A stretch of 64,000 bases of DNA from JAABQG01 sp963726365 (lineage in GTDB: Bacteria; Pseudomonadota; Gammaproteobacteria; Burkholderiales; Burkholderiaceae_C). The notes beneath the pieces were generated by a model. The model was not told the DNA's origin. It ran no database searches and saw nothing but the letters and a program-made list of their open reading frames with translations. How positions within the stretch are numbered: position 1 is the first letter of the stretch; every line of letters starts with the position of its first letter. The stretch is from NCBI GenBank assembly GCA_963726365.1, contig CAVSCI010000018.1:1-64000 (forward strand). The letters run 5' to 3'. Of the stretch, positions 27,913 to 36,202 are shown in pieces. Both the position numbers and the translations under genes were made by a program.

Positions 27913-29007
27913 ATGTACAAAAACCTCGTGCCGGCGGGCGCTCTTGCGCTCGCGGCCGTCTGTTTTTCGCTTCCCGCTTTTTCCCAGCCCAGACCCGCGC
28001 CCGGCGAACCCGTCAAGGCCGGTTTCGTCTATGTCTCGCCCATCACCGAGGCCGGCTGGACCCGGCAGCACGACGAGGGCCGCAAGGCCGTCGAGGCGGC
28101 GCTGGGCAGCAAGGTCAAGACCACGTTCGTCGAAAACGTGCCCGAAGGCGCCGACGCCGAGCGCGTGATCCGCGACCTGGCCCGCCAGGGCCACCAGATC
28201 ATCTTCACGCCGAGCTTCGGCTACATGGAGCCGACGCTGAAGGTGGCGAAAGATTTCCCCGACGTGAAGTTCGAGTCCATCACCGGCTACAAGACCGCGC
28301 CCAACGTGGCCACGGCCAATGCGCGCTACTACGAAGGGCGCTATCTCGCCGGCATCGCGGCGGGCCGCATGACGCAGACCGGCGTGGCGGGCTACGTGGC
28401 GGGCTTCCCGATTCCCGAGGTGCTGCAAGGCATCAACGCCTTCACACTGGGCATGCGCTCCGTCAACCCGAAGGCCGAGGTCAAGGTGGTCTGGCTCAAC
28501 GCCTGGTTCGACCCGCCGAAAGAGCGCGACGCCGCCATGGCGCTGTTCAACCAGAACGTGGATGTGATCGCCTTTCACACCGGCTCCACCGCCGTGATGG
28601 CCGCCGCCCAGGAGCGCGGCAAGCTGGCCGTGGCCTACCACTCCGACATGCGCAAGCTGGCGCCGGATGCGCAGATCGTCGCCGTCACGCACCAGTGGGG
28701 CGACTACTACACGCGCCGCGTCCAGGCCGTGATCGACGGCACGTGGAAAAGCGGCAATGTCTGGGGCGGTGTGAAGGAAGGCATGATCCGCGTCGGCGAT
28801 TTCGGCCCCAGGGTGCCCAAGACGGTGCAGGCGGAGGTTCTGGCGCGCCAGAGGGACATCGCCAGCGGCAAGCTGCAGCCGTTTGCCGGCCCGATTTCGG
28901 ACAACGAAGGCCACGAAGTGCTGCCCAGGGGCCAGGTCCTGACCGATGCGCAGATACTGGCTATGAACTTTCTCGTATCGGGTGTGCAGGGCAGGATTGC
29001 AAAATAG
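27913..29007 (+). CDS. BMP-family ABC transporter substrate-binding protein (second copy)
   Basis: 364 residues, intact. A normal signal peptide (MYKNLVPAGALALAAVCFSL..AFSQ) without a lipobox suggests a free periplasmic protein. The body parallels the lipoprotein at 11409: FVYVSPITEAGWTRQHDEGR, SFGYMEPTLKVA, FPIPEVLQGINAFTLGMRSV, WNGGV-type VWGGVKEGMIRVGD. No permease or ATPase gene lies beside it, so it may feed the transporter at 7.8-11.4 kb. It is followed five bases later by guanine deaminase, which points to a purine base or nucleoside ligand. Confidence 0.9.
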   Translation: MYKNLVPAGALALAAVCFSLPAFSQPRPAPGEPVKAGFVYVSPITEAGWTRQHDEGRKAVEAALGSKVKTTFVENVPEGADAERVIRDLARQGHQIIFTPSFGYMEPTLKVAKDFPDVKFESITGYKTAPNVATANARYYEGRYLAGIAAGRMTQTGVAGYVAGFPIPEVLQGINAFTLGMRSVNPKAEVKVVWLNAWFDPPKERDAAMALFNQNVDVIAFHTGSTAVMAAAQERGKLAVAYHSDMRKLAPDAQIVAVTHQWGDYYTRRVQAVIDGTWKSGNVWGGVKEGMIRVGDFGPRVPKTVQAEVLARQRDIASGKLQPFAGPISDNEGHEVLPRGQVLTDAQILAMNFLVSGVQGRIAK

Positions 29008-29012
29008 GGGTC

Positions 29013-30290
29013 ATGAAAGCCTGGCGCGCCTCCCTCCTGCGATTCGACGACGACGGCCGTGCCGTTTTTGACACGGACGGCCTGCTCGTCACCGGGCCCG
29101 ACGCCGCGGGCCGGCGGGTGGTCATTGCGGCGGGCGACCATGGCGCGCTGGTGGCCCGCTACCCCGGCGTGCCGGTGACACATCTGCCCGGGCGCATCCT
29201 CGCGCCGGGTTTTCTCGACCTGCACATCCACTACCCGCAGACCGACGTGATCGGCTCGCCGGCCGAAGGCCTGCTGCCCTGGCTGGAGCACTACACCTTC
29301 CCGCACGAGGCGCGGTTTTCCGATGCGACCTACGCCGCCGACGTCGCGACCTTCTTTCTGGACGAGCTCGCGCGCAACGGCGTGACGACCGCGCTGACCT
29401 TTGCCACCTCGCACCCGACCTCGGTGAATGCCTTGTTCACCGAGGCCCGCCAGCGCGGCCTGCGCCTGATCACCGGCAAGGTGCTGCAGGACCGCCACAG
29501 CCCCGACGGCGTGCGCGACCAGACCGAACAAAGCCTGATCGACACCGAGGCGCTGATCAAGCAGTGGCACGGCGTGGACCGGCTCGGCTACGCCATCACG
29601 CCGCGCTTTGCGCCGAGCTGCAGCGAGGCGCAACTGACGGGCGCCGGCGCGCTGGCGGCGCGCTACCCCGATGTCTGGATCCAGTCCCACGTGTCGGAGA
29701 ACCTCGATGAGGTGCGCTGGGCGCGCGAGCTGTTCCCGGCCTCGCGCTCGTACCTCGCGGTCTATGACGACCATGGCCTGATGCGCGAGCGCGCCATCTA
29801 TGCGCACTGCATTCATTTCGATGACGACGACCGGGCGCTGATGCGCGACACCGGCACGGCAGCGGCCGTCAGCCCCACCAGCAACCTGTTTCTGGGCAGC
29901 GGGTTTTTCGACTATGCCGGCGCGGACCGCATCGGTTTCCGCTACGGACTGGCCAGCGACGTGGGCGGCGGCACCAGCTTCAGCCCGTTTCACACCATGC
30001 TCGCGGCCTACACCGCCGGACGCGAGGGGCAGACCAAGCCCGGCCTGAGCCTGAGCCCGCAGCACCTGTGGTGGCAGCACACGGCCGGCGCGGCGCGCGC
30101 CCTCGGCTTGCAGGGCGTCGTGGGCAACCTGCAGCCGGGCTGTGAAGCCGATTTCATCGTGCTGAACCCGGCCGCCACGCCCCTGCTGGCGCGCCGCACG
30201 GCGCAGGCGCAGAGTCTGGACGAGCTGCTGTTCGCGATGATCGTGCTGGGCGACGACCGGCTGGTCGAAAAAACCGTCATTTCAGGGTGA
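29013..30290 (+). CDS. guaD: Guanine deaminase
   Basis: 425 residues from MKAWRASLLRFDDDGRAVFD. It converts guanine to xanthine, the substrate of XdhAB. Amidohydrolase metal ligands are in FLDLHIHYPQTDVIGSPAEG, near residues 70-80; further signatures are TALTFATSHPTSVNAL, ITGKVLQDR, SHVSENLDEV, HCIHFDDDD and SPTSNLFLGSG. The same reading frame is open far upstream across the BMP gene, but that extension is a shadow. The stop is immediately followed by repeat copy R4. Confidence 0.93.
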   Translation: MKAWRASLLRFDDDGRAVFDTDGLLVTGPDAAGRRVVIAAGDHGALVARYPGVPVTHLPGRILAPGFLDLHIHYPQTDVIGSPAEGLLPWLEHYTFPHEARFSDATYAADVATFFLDELARNGVTTALTFATSHPTSVNALFTEARQRGLRLITGKVLQDRHSPDGVRDQTEQSLIDTEALIKQWHGVDRLGYAITPRFAPSCSEAQLTGAGALAARYPDVWIQSHVSENLDEVRWARELFPASRSYLAVYDDHGLMRERAIYAHCIHFDDDDRALMRDTGTAAAVSPTSNLFLGSGFFDYAGADRIGFRYGLASDVGGGTSFSPFHTMLAAYTAGREGQTKPGLSLSPQHLWWQHTAGAARALGLQGVVGNLQPGCEADFIVLNPAATPLLARRTAQAQSLDELLFAMIVLGDDRLVEKTVISG

Positions 30291-30342
30291 AAATGGCACT
30301 TTTCCAGCGTCGAATGGACATGGTGTGCTATTGATTCGGTAG
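30289..30342. repeat. Dispersed repeat copy R4
   Basis: AAAATGGCACTTTTCCAGCG, then TCGAATGGACATGG and TGCTATTGATTCGGTAG. It begins at the guaD stop codon and fills most of the gap to dcd. Confidence 0.55.
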
Positions 30343-30421
30343 TCCTCATTGCCTGCCAGCGGACCGCCAGGTTGCGGCGCGCCGCGCTTCTACAATCGCA
30401 GGCAACACCGAGGTTTCACCG

Positions 30422-30998
30422 ATGAGCATCAAAAGCGACAAATGGATCCGCCGCATGGCCGAGCAGCACGGCATGATCGAGCCCTTCGAGCCCGGCCAGA
30501 TCCGCCAGGACGCGCGGCGGCAACAAGATCGTCAGCTACGGCACCAGCAGCTACGGCTACGACATCCGCTGCGCGCCGGAATTCAAGGTCTTCACCAACA
30601 TCCACAGCACCGTGGTGGACCCGAAGAACTTCGACGAAAAAAGCTTCGTCGATTTCAATGAAGACGTCTGCATCATCCCGCCCAACAGCTTTGCGCTGGC
30701 GCGCACGATGGAGTACTTCCGCATTCCGCGCAACGTGCTGACCATCTGCCTGGGCAAGAGCACCTACGCGCGCTGCGGCATCATCGTCAACGTCACGCCC
30801 TTCGAGCCCGAATGGGAAGGCTACGTGACGCTGGAGTTCACCAACACCACGCCGCTGCCCGCCAAGATCTACGCCGGCGAAGGCTGTGCCCAGGTGCTGT
30901 TCTTCGAGAGCGACAAGGACGACGTCTGCGAGGTGTCCTACAAGGACCGCGGCGGCAAGTACCAGGGCCAGCGCGGCGTCACGCTGCCCAAGGCCTGA
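30422..30998 (+). CDS. dcd: dCTP deaminase (one frameshift)
   Basis: Deaminates dCTP to dUTP in thymidylate synthesis. MSIKSDKWIRRMAEQHGMIE is the usual start; the family motifs are SYGYDIRCAPEFKVFTNIHS, LGKSTYARCGIIVNVTPFEP and the C-terminal KYQGQRGVTLPKA. One extra base near 30512 (GACGCGCGGCGGCAAC should encode DARGNKI) splits the frame. Length after repair is about 188 residues, the normal size. Confidence 0.92.
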
Positions 30999-31019
30999 GC
31001 CGGCAGCTCTGCGGCCCGC

Positions 31020-31982
31020 TCAGGCCGCCTTGCCGGGCCCGGCAAGGGTGCGCAGGGCGCAGCGGGCGGCCGCAAGATCCCAGCCCGCCCAGCCGCAACT
31101 CTTGAACAGCACCGGCCCGGCCTGCGCGACGGGGTTGTGAAAAGCCGCGTCGATCCGCACCACATCGGCCAGGGATTCAAACCGGCTCACGTCCAGCCCC
31201 GCCTGCAGCAGGTCGCCGGCTTCGTGCAGCGCCTGCGGCGTGTCCACGACCACCTGACCGGTGCGCGCGACATGACGGCACAGCGCGGGTGCGAGTTCCA
31301 CCATCTTCGGCGTGAACGCGCCCACGGCGGCGATGAAGTGCGCGGGGCCGGGCAGGGCGCGCAGGGCCACTTCGCTGGCGGGCGTGCAGGTCACGACCAG
31401 CGGGCAGTCGGCCAGCGCCGCGTCGGCGTCGGTCGTGATCTCGGCGCTCAGGCCGCGCGCCTGCGCGTGCCGGGCCAGCGCGTCGCTGCTGGCCTCGCTG
31501 CGCGAGGCAATCACCACCGCCTTCACGCCCAGGACATCGGCGAACGCGTCCAGATGCGCGCGCCCCTGCACGCCGGCGCCGACGATCAGCAGCGGCCCGT
31601 CGGGCCGAGGCGCCAGCCGTTGCGCGGCCAGTGCCGAGACGGCGGCGGTGCGGCGCGCGGTGACGGTGGGCCCGTCCAGCAGCAGCGCGCGCGATCCGGT
31701 GGCCACATGGGTGACGATCACGTCGCCCTGGATGGTGGGGCGAGCGCTGCCGGCATTGCCGGGTGTGAACGTGATCAGCTTGGTGATGGCGATGTTGGCG
31801 TCGTGTGCCGGCATCACGAACAGGCTGCCACCGCCCGGCAGGGGCTGCACCAGCCTTGCGGGCACGTGCACGTGGTCATCGAGCAGCAACTGCACCAGCG
31901 CCTGCAGCAGCGCGGGGTAGGGCAAAGCGGCGGCGGTCTCGGCAGGCCCGAGCACGCGGGAATCGGGTGGGTTGTGGGTCAT
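31020..31982 (-). CDS. Ornithine cyclodeaminase / mu-crystallin-family protein
   Basis: 320 residues from MTHNPPDSRVLGPAETAAAL, intact. The NAD(P)-binding motif is LLIVGAGVQGRAHLDAF near residue 135; other family segments are GSLFVMPAHDANIAITKLIT and ARRTAAVSALAAQRLAP. Members include ornithine cyclodeaminase, delta-1-pyrroline-2-carboxylate reductase and ketimine reductases; the substrate cannot be told from sequence. It runs toward dcd and 42 bp separate its start from pcp on the same strand, so the two may be co-transcribed. Confidence 0.85.
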   Translation of the reverse strand: MTHNPPDSRVLGPAETAAALPYPALLQALVQLLLDDHVHVPARLVQPLPGGGSLFVMPAHDANIAITKLITFTPGNAGSARPTIQGDVIVTHVATGSRALLLDGPTVTARRTAAVSALAAQRLAPRPDGPLLIVGAGVQGRAHLDAFADVLGVKAVVIASRSEASSDALARHAQARGLSAEITTDADAALADCPLVVTCTPASEVALRALPGPAHFIAAVGAFTPKMVELAPALCRHVARTGQVVVDTPQALHEAGDLLQAGLDVSRFESLADVVRIDAAFHNPVAQAGPVLFKSCGWAGWDLAAARCALRTLAGPGKAA

Positions 31983-32023
31983 GGTCTGACTGTAGCGAAG
32001 GAGGCGAAGGCGCGCGTGTCCGA

Positions 32024-32695
32024 TCAACAGATCTGGCCGGCCGCCACGCGGATGTCCTGCGGCGTGGTCAGTGCCACGCGCACCGCCACGCGCAGGCCGC
32101 TGACGACGTCGTCCAGCGCCATCGAGGGTGCGCCCTGTTCCGGCAACCACGGCACGTGAACAAACCCGCCACGGGTCTTGCGGTGCACCCGTTGAGTGGC
32201 CAGGAGGTGCATCAGCCCGTAGAACACGTGGTTGCACACGAAGGTGCCGGCAGTCTGCGACACCTCCGCGGCAAGGCCCTTGCGCTGCAGCGCCGCCCGC
32301 ATGGCCTTGACCGGCAGCGTCGTGAAATACGCGGCCGGGCCGCCGGGCACCGCGGGTGTATCGATCGGCTGGGCCCCCGCGTTGTCCGCAATACGGGCAT
32401 CGTCGAGGTTGATGGCCACGCGCTCCAGCGACAAAGCCGCGCGCCCGCCGGCCTGCCCGACGCAGATCACCAGTGCGGGCCGGTGCTGTCGCAGCAGGGC
32501 CTGCAATTGCGCCAGCGCGGTGCCGAAAACGGTGGGCAGTTGCGCCGTCACCAGCCGATGCCCCGCAATGCGCCGGCCCTGCAGGGCCTGCACGGCCAGC
32601 CAGCTCGGGTTGACCCCTTCGCCGCCAAACGGGTCAAACCCGGTCAGCAACACCGTGGGCAATGGTTGGACGTGTCGGGGCGGCGCAGCTACCAT
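32024..32695 (-). CDS. pcp: Pyroglutamyl-peptidase I
   Basis: 223 residues. It removes N-terminal pyroglutamate from peptides. The Glu-Cys-His catalytic set is visible: SLERVAINLDDARIADN carries the Glu, TAGTFVCNHVFYGLMH carries the Cys, and the His lies near FVHVPWLPEQ. GFDPFGGEGVNPSW at the N-terminus is diagnostic. Placed divergently from ypfJ. Confidence 0.92.
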   Translation of the reverse strand: MVAAPPRHVQPLPTVLLTGFDPFGGEGVNPSWLAVQALQGRRIAGHRLVTAQLPTVFGTALAQLQALLRQHRPALVICVGQAGGRAALSLERVAINLDDARIADNAGAQPIDTPAVPGGPAAYFTTLPVKAMRAALQRKGLAAEVSQTAGTFVCNHVFYGLMHLLATQRVHRKTRGGFVHVPWLPEQGAPSMALDDVVSGLRVAVRVALTTPQDIRVAAGQIC

Positions 32696-32737
32696 TGGCC
32701 GAATTTACCGCAGCGCGGCTGTTCGAGGAGGATCAGG

Positions 32738-33631
32738 ATGAAATGGGAAGGCAACCGCGAATCGGACAACGTCGAAGACCGCCGCGGCGGGGGTGGGGGT
32801 GGCGGCGGAGGTGGCCTGGGCGGACTGATCGGCGGGCGCGGCATCGGCATCGGCACCCTCGTCATTGCCCTGCTGGGCGGTTGGGCGTTCGGCATCAATC
32901 CCTTGACGATCCTGAGCCTGCTCAGCGGCGGCGGGGCTCCGACGGCACAGGTGCAGCAGCAGGCACCGGCGCACAAGCCGCCGGCCGATGACCGCATGGC
33001 CAGGTTCGTCTCCACCGTACTGGCCGACACGGAGGACGTGTGGACGGACATCTTCACCAAGGGCGGTGCCACCTACCAGGACCCCCGTCTCGTGCTGTTC
33101 CGGGGCGCCACGCAGACGGCCTGCGGCGCGGGGCAGGCGGCGATGGGGCCGTTCTACTGCCCGGCCGACCGCAAGGTCTATATCGACCTGGGCTTCTATG
33201 AAACGCTGAAGAACCAGCTCGGCGCACCCGGCGAATTTGCCCAGGCCTACGTGATTGCCCACGAAGTGGGGCACCACGTGCAGAACCTCCTGGGCATCAG
33301 CGGCAAGATGGAGCAGATGCGTGCCAAGGTCAGCCCGGTGCAGTACAACGCCCTGAGCGTGCGCCTGGAACTGCAGGCGGACTGCTTTGCCGGGGTGTGG
33401 GCCCACCATGCGCAGAACGCGCGGCAGATTCTGGAGAATGGTGACATCGAGTCCGCCATGAATGCCGCCGCGAAGATCGGCGACGATGCGCTGCAAAAGC
33501 AGAGCCAGGGTCGCGTGGTGCCCGAGAGCTTCACCCACGGCACCAGCGCCCAGCGCACCCGCTGGTTCAACAACGGGCTGCAAAATGGCAGCGTCAAGGG
33601 CTGCGACACCTTCAGCGCCAAGAATCTGTAG
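32738..33631 (+). CDS. ypfJ: Neutral zinc metallopeptidase, YpfJ family
   Basis: 297 residues from MKWEGNRESDNVEDRRGGGG, preceded by GAGGAGGATCAG. After a Gly-rich cytoplasmic start there is one membrane helix (GIGTLVIALLGGWAFGI), then the conserved YpfJ domain with the zinc-binding HEVGHHVQNLLG near residue 175 and the downstream LELQADCFAGVWAHH. The end is TRWFNNGLQNGSVKGCDTFS. The reading frame is open upstream into the pcp gene, but the ATG at 32738 is the family start. Confidence 0.9.
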   Translation: MKWEGNRESDNVEDRRGGGGGGGGGGLGGLIGGRGIGIGTLVIALLGGWAFGINPLTILSLLSGGGAPTAQVQQQAPAHKPPADDRMARFVSTVLADTEDVWTDIFTKGGATYQDPRLVLFRGATQTACGAGQAAMGPFYCPADRKVYIDLGFYETLKNQLGAPGEFAQAYVIAHEVGHHVQNLLGISGKMEQMRAKVSPVQYNALSVRLELQADCFAGVWAHHAQNARQILENGDIESAMNAAAKIGDDALQKQSQGRVVPESFTHGTSAQRTRWFNNGLQNGSVKGCDTFSAKNL

Positions 33632-33685
33632 AAAAAACGGCCTCTGCCAGCGTGAATGGGTCGTTTCAAGCTACAAAAAAGATAG
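33631..33685. repeat. Dispersed repeat copy R5
   Basis: AAAAAACGGCCTCTGCCAGC, then GTGAATGGGTCG and AAGCTACAAAAAAGATAG. It starts at the ypfJ stop codon and lies in the gap before rhlE. Confidence 0.55.
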
Positions 33686-33773
33686 TTTTTCGACACCCGT
33701 CGCGGGCCCCGGGTTGCGCTGCGACGCCGGCGGGTTGGCAGGGTTTGCCCTGAGTGAGACAATACAGGGCTAA

Positions 33774-35213
33774 ATGACATCTTCTTTTTCAAACCTTTCG
33801 CTGGCCGAGCCGCTGGCACGCGCCGTGGCCGAAATGGGCTACGAGTCCATGACCCCCATCCAGGCCGAGGCCATTCCCGTCGTGATGACAGGCAAGGACG
33901 TGATGGGCGCCGCCCAGACCGGCACCGGCAAGACGGCCGCGTTTTCGCTGCCCCTGCTGCACCGCCTGCTCAAGCACGAGAACACCTCCACGTCGCCGGC
34001 GCGCCACCCGGTGCGGGCCCTGGTGCTGTTGCCCACGCGCGAACTGGCCGACCAGGTGGCCCAGCAGGTCAAGCTCTACGCCAAGTACACCAATATCCGC
34101 AGCGCCGTGGTCTTCGGCGGCATGGACATGAAGCCGCAGACGCTGGAACTGAAAAAGGGCGTCGAAGTGCTGGTCGCCACGCCGGGCCGCTTGCTCGACC
34201 ACATCGAGGCCAAGAACGCGGTGCTCAACCAGGTCGAGTACGTCGTGCTCGACGAAGCCGACCGCATGCTCGACATCGGCTTCCTGCCCGACCTGCAGCG
34301 CATCCTGAGCTTCCTGCCCAAGCAGCGCACCACGCTGCTGTTTTCCGCCACCTTCTCGCCCGAGATCAAGCGCCTGGCCAACAGCTACCTGCAAGACCCG
34401 GTCACGATCGAGGTCGCCCGGCCCAACGCGACGGCGTCCACCGTGGAGCAACGCTTCTACAGCGTCGGCGATGACGACAAGCGCCATGCCATTCACCAGG
34501 TGCTCAAGACCCGGGGCATCAAGCAGGCGTTCATCTTCGTCAACAGCAAGCTGGGTTGCGCGCGTCTGGCCCGCAGCCTGGAAAAGGAAGGCCTGGTGAC
34601 CACGGCCTTGCACGGCGACAAGAGCCAGGACGAACGCCTGAAGGCGCTCAACGCCTTCAAGGCCGGCGAGGTGGATCTGCTGGTGGCCACCGACGTGGCG
34701 GCGCGGGGGCTGGACATCAAGGACGTGCCGGCGGTCTTCAACTTCGATGTGCCGTTCAATGCCGAGGACTACATTCACCGGATCGGCCGCACCGGTCGTG
34801 CGGGCGCTTCCGGGCTGGCTGTGACCCTGGTTTCGGGCAGCGATGGCCGCCTGATGGCCGACCTGGAAAAGCTGCTGGGCAAGAAAATCGAGGTTGAGGC
34901 CCTGGAGTACGACGAAGACAAGCCGCGCGGGCGCATCAATACCGGCCGGCGCGCCTGGGGCGAGGACGACCCGCGCGACGTGCTGGACGCGCCCCGTGAA
35001 AGCCGCGAACCCCGCGAGCGTCGCGAACCCCGCGGTTTTCGCCCGGCGATGCCCTCGCGCGATCCGTTCTTCGACAAACCCTATGAGGCCCCCGCCGCCG
35101 AGGTGAAGCCGAACTGGGAGTCCGCCACCGGCTCGGCACCCGCGCGAAGCGGTGTTTCGGCCAACATCAAGACCCGGCGCAAGGTCGCGGCGCTGTTCAA
35201 GACAACGGCCTGA
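33774..35213 (+). CDS. rhlE: DEAD-box ATP-dependent RNA helicase
   Basis: 479 residues, intact. Q motif MTPIQAEAIP, Walker A AQTGTGKT, PTRELADQ, DEAD box VLDEADRMLDIGF, SAT motif LFSATFSPEI, and motif VI HRIGRTGRAG. The C-terminal tail is basic and repetitive (RESREPRERREPRGFRPAMP), as in RhlE proteins, and ends in a KTRRKVAALFK segment. It unwinds RNA in ribosome maturation or RNA turnover. Confidence 0.92.
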   Translation: MTSSFSNLSLAEPLARAVAEMGYESMTPIQAEAIPVVMTGKDVMGAAQTGTGKTAAFSLPLLHRLLKHENTSTSPARHPVRALVLLPTRELADQVAQQVKLYAKYTNIRSAVVFGGMDMKPQTLELKKGVEVLVATPGRLLDHIEAKNAVLNQVEYVVLDEADRMLDIGFLPDLQRILSFLPKQRTTLLFSATFSPEIKRLANSYLQDPVTIEVARPNATASTVEQRFYSVGDDDKRHAIHQVLKTRGIKQAFIFVNSKLGCARLARSLEKEGLVTTALHGDKSQDERLKALNAFKAGEVDLLVATDVAARGLDIKDVPAVFNFDVPFNAEDYIHRIGRTGRAGASGLAVTLVSGSDGRLMADLEKLLGKKIEVEALEYDEDKPRGRINTGRRAWGEDDPRDVLDAPRESREPRERREPRGFRPAMPSRDPFFDKPYEAPAAEVKPNWESATGSAPARSGVSANIKTRRKVAALFKTTA

Positions 35214-35280
35214 GCGGGATCGGTGCGTTCAGCCTGCGCCAGGCTGTCCACCGCCCGGTTTTCAAGCGGTTTCGGCATCA

Positions 35281-35320
35281 GTCCAGCGTCGAACGTTGAC
35301 AGTCCGCTATCAATAAGTGA
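35281..35320. repeat. Dispersed repeat copy R6 (short)
   Basis: TCCAGCGTCGAACGTTGACA followed by GTCCGCTATCAATAAG. It has the core and the GCTATCAA end, in the convergent gap between rhlE and apaH. Confidence 0.45.
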
Positions 35321-35329
35321 CTTTTCGCG

Positions 35330-36166
35330 TCACTTCCCGGGCGCCGGCTTCTGCAACTGCGGGCATTTCACCTGAATCAGCTCGTGCGCGCCCGCGTCGT
35401 CCAGGCGTATCGCGCTCAGATGGCCGCCCCAGACACAGCCCGAATCCAGCGAAATCACGTCGGGCCGGTTCAGCCAGCCCAGCGTCGACCAGTGGCCAAA
35501 TGCCACCGTGACATCGGCGGTGCGCCGGCCGGGAACGTCAAACCAGGGCATGAAACCCGGCGGCGTGCCGCCCACGCCCTCCTTGGTTGCGAACTCCATG
35601 ACGCCTTCGGCCGTGCAAAAACGCATGCGCGTCAGCGCGTTGACGATCACGCGCAGCCGCGCCTTGCCTTTGAGTCCGTCGTCCCATTCGGCGGGCTCAT
35701 CGCCATACATCTTGTGCAGGAAGCCGGCGATGTCCGGCCCGCGCAGCACCGCCTGCACCTCACCCGCCAGCGCCAGGGTCTGGGCGGTGGTCCAGCCGGG
35801 CAGGACGCCCGCGTGGACCATCAGCACGCCTTGCTCGAAAAAGGCCATGTCCTGCTGACGCAACCAGTCCAGCAATGGCTCGCGATCGGGTGCGTCCAGG
35901 ATGTCGGCGATGGTCTCGCTGCGACGCCGCTTGCGCGCGCCATGGGCCACCGCCAGGAGATGGAGGTCGTGGTTGCCCAGCAGGCAGCGCGCGGAGGCGC
36001 CGTAGCCGATCAGCCGGTGCAGGACGCCGCGCGAGTCCGGCCCCCGGTTGACCAGGTCGCCGAGAACGAAGATCGTGTCGCGGCTGGGCGAGAAGCCGAG
36101 CGCGTCGAGCAGGCGGCCCAGGGCGGCATCGCAACCCTGCACATCGCCGATACAGTAAAGTGACAT
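35330..36166 (-). CDS. apaH: Bis(5'-nucleosyl)-tetraphosphatase, symmetrical
   Basis: 278 residues, intact. Calcineurin-like phosphoesterase motifs GDVQGC, GDLVNRGPDSRG and GNHDLHLLAVAHG are at residues 7 to 75; VHAGVLPGWT and the end LDSGCVWGGHLSAIRLDD are typical of ApaH. It hydrolyses Ap4A to two ADP. Divergent from the CorC-like gene with only 36 bp between starts. Confidence 0.93.
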   Translation of the reverse strand: MSLYCIGDVQGCDAALGRLLDALGFSPSRDTIFVLGDLVNRGPDSRGVLHRLIGYGASARCLLGNHDLHLLAVAHGARKRRRSETIADILDAPDREPLLDWLRQQDMAFFEQGVLMVHAGVLPGWTTAQTLALAGEVQAVLRGPDIAGFLHKMYGDEPAEWDDGLKGKARLRVIVNALTRMRFCTAEGVMEFATKEGVGGTPPGFMPWFDVPGRRTADVTVAFGHWSTLGWLNRPDVISLDSGCVWGGHLSAIRLDDAGAHELIQVKCPQLQKPAPGK

Positions 36167-36202
36167 TCTGTTGATTTTCCACCGGCGCGAAGCCGGTCGT
36201 TC

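Noticed and set aside
27834..29012. N-terminal extension of the guanine deaminase frame across the second BMP gene
   Set aside because: The overlapping frame encodes a clear BMP protein with signal peptide; guaD has a proper ATG at 29013.
31805..32737. Upstream extension of the ypfJ frame over pcp and the ornithine cyclodeaminase-like gene
   Set aside because: Composition is that of an antisense shadow, and the ATG at 32738 has a good ribosome binding site.
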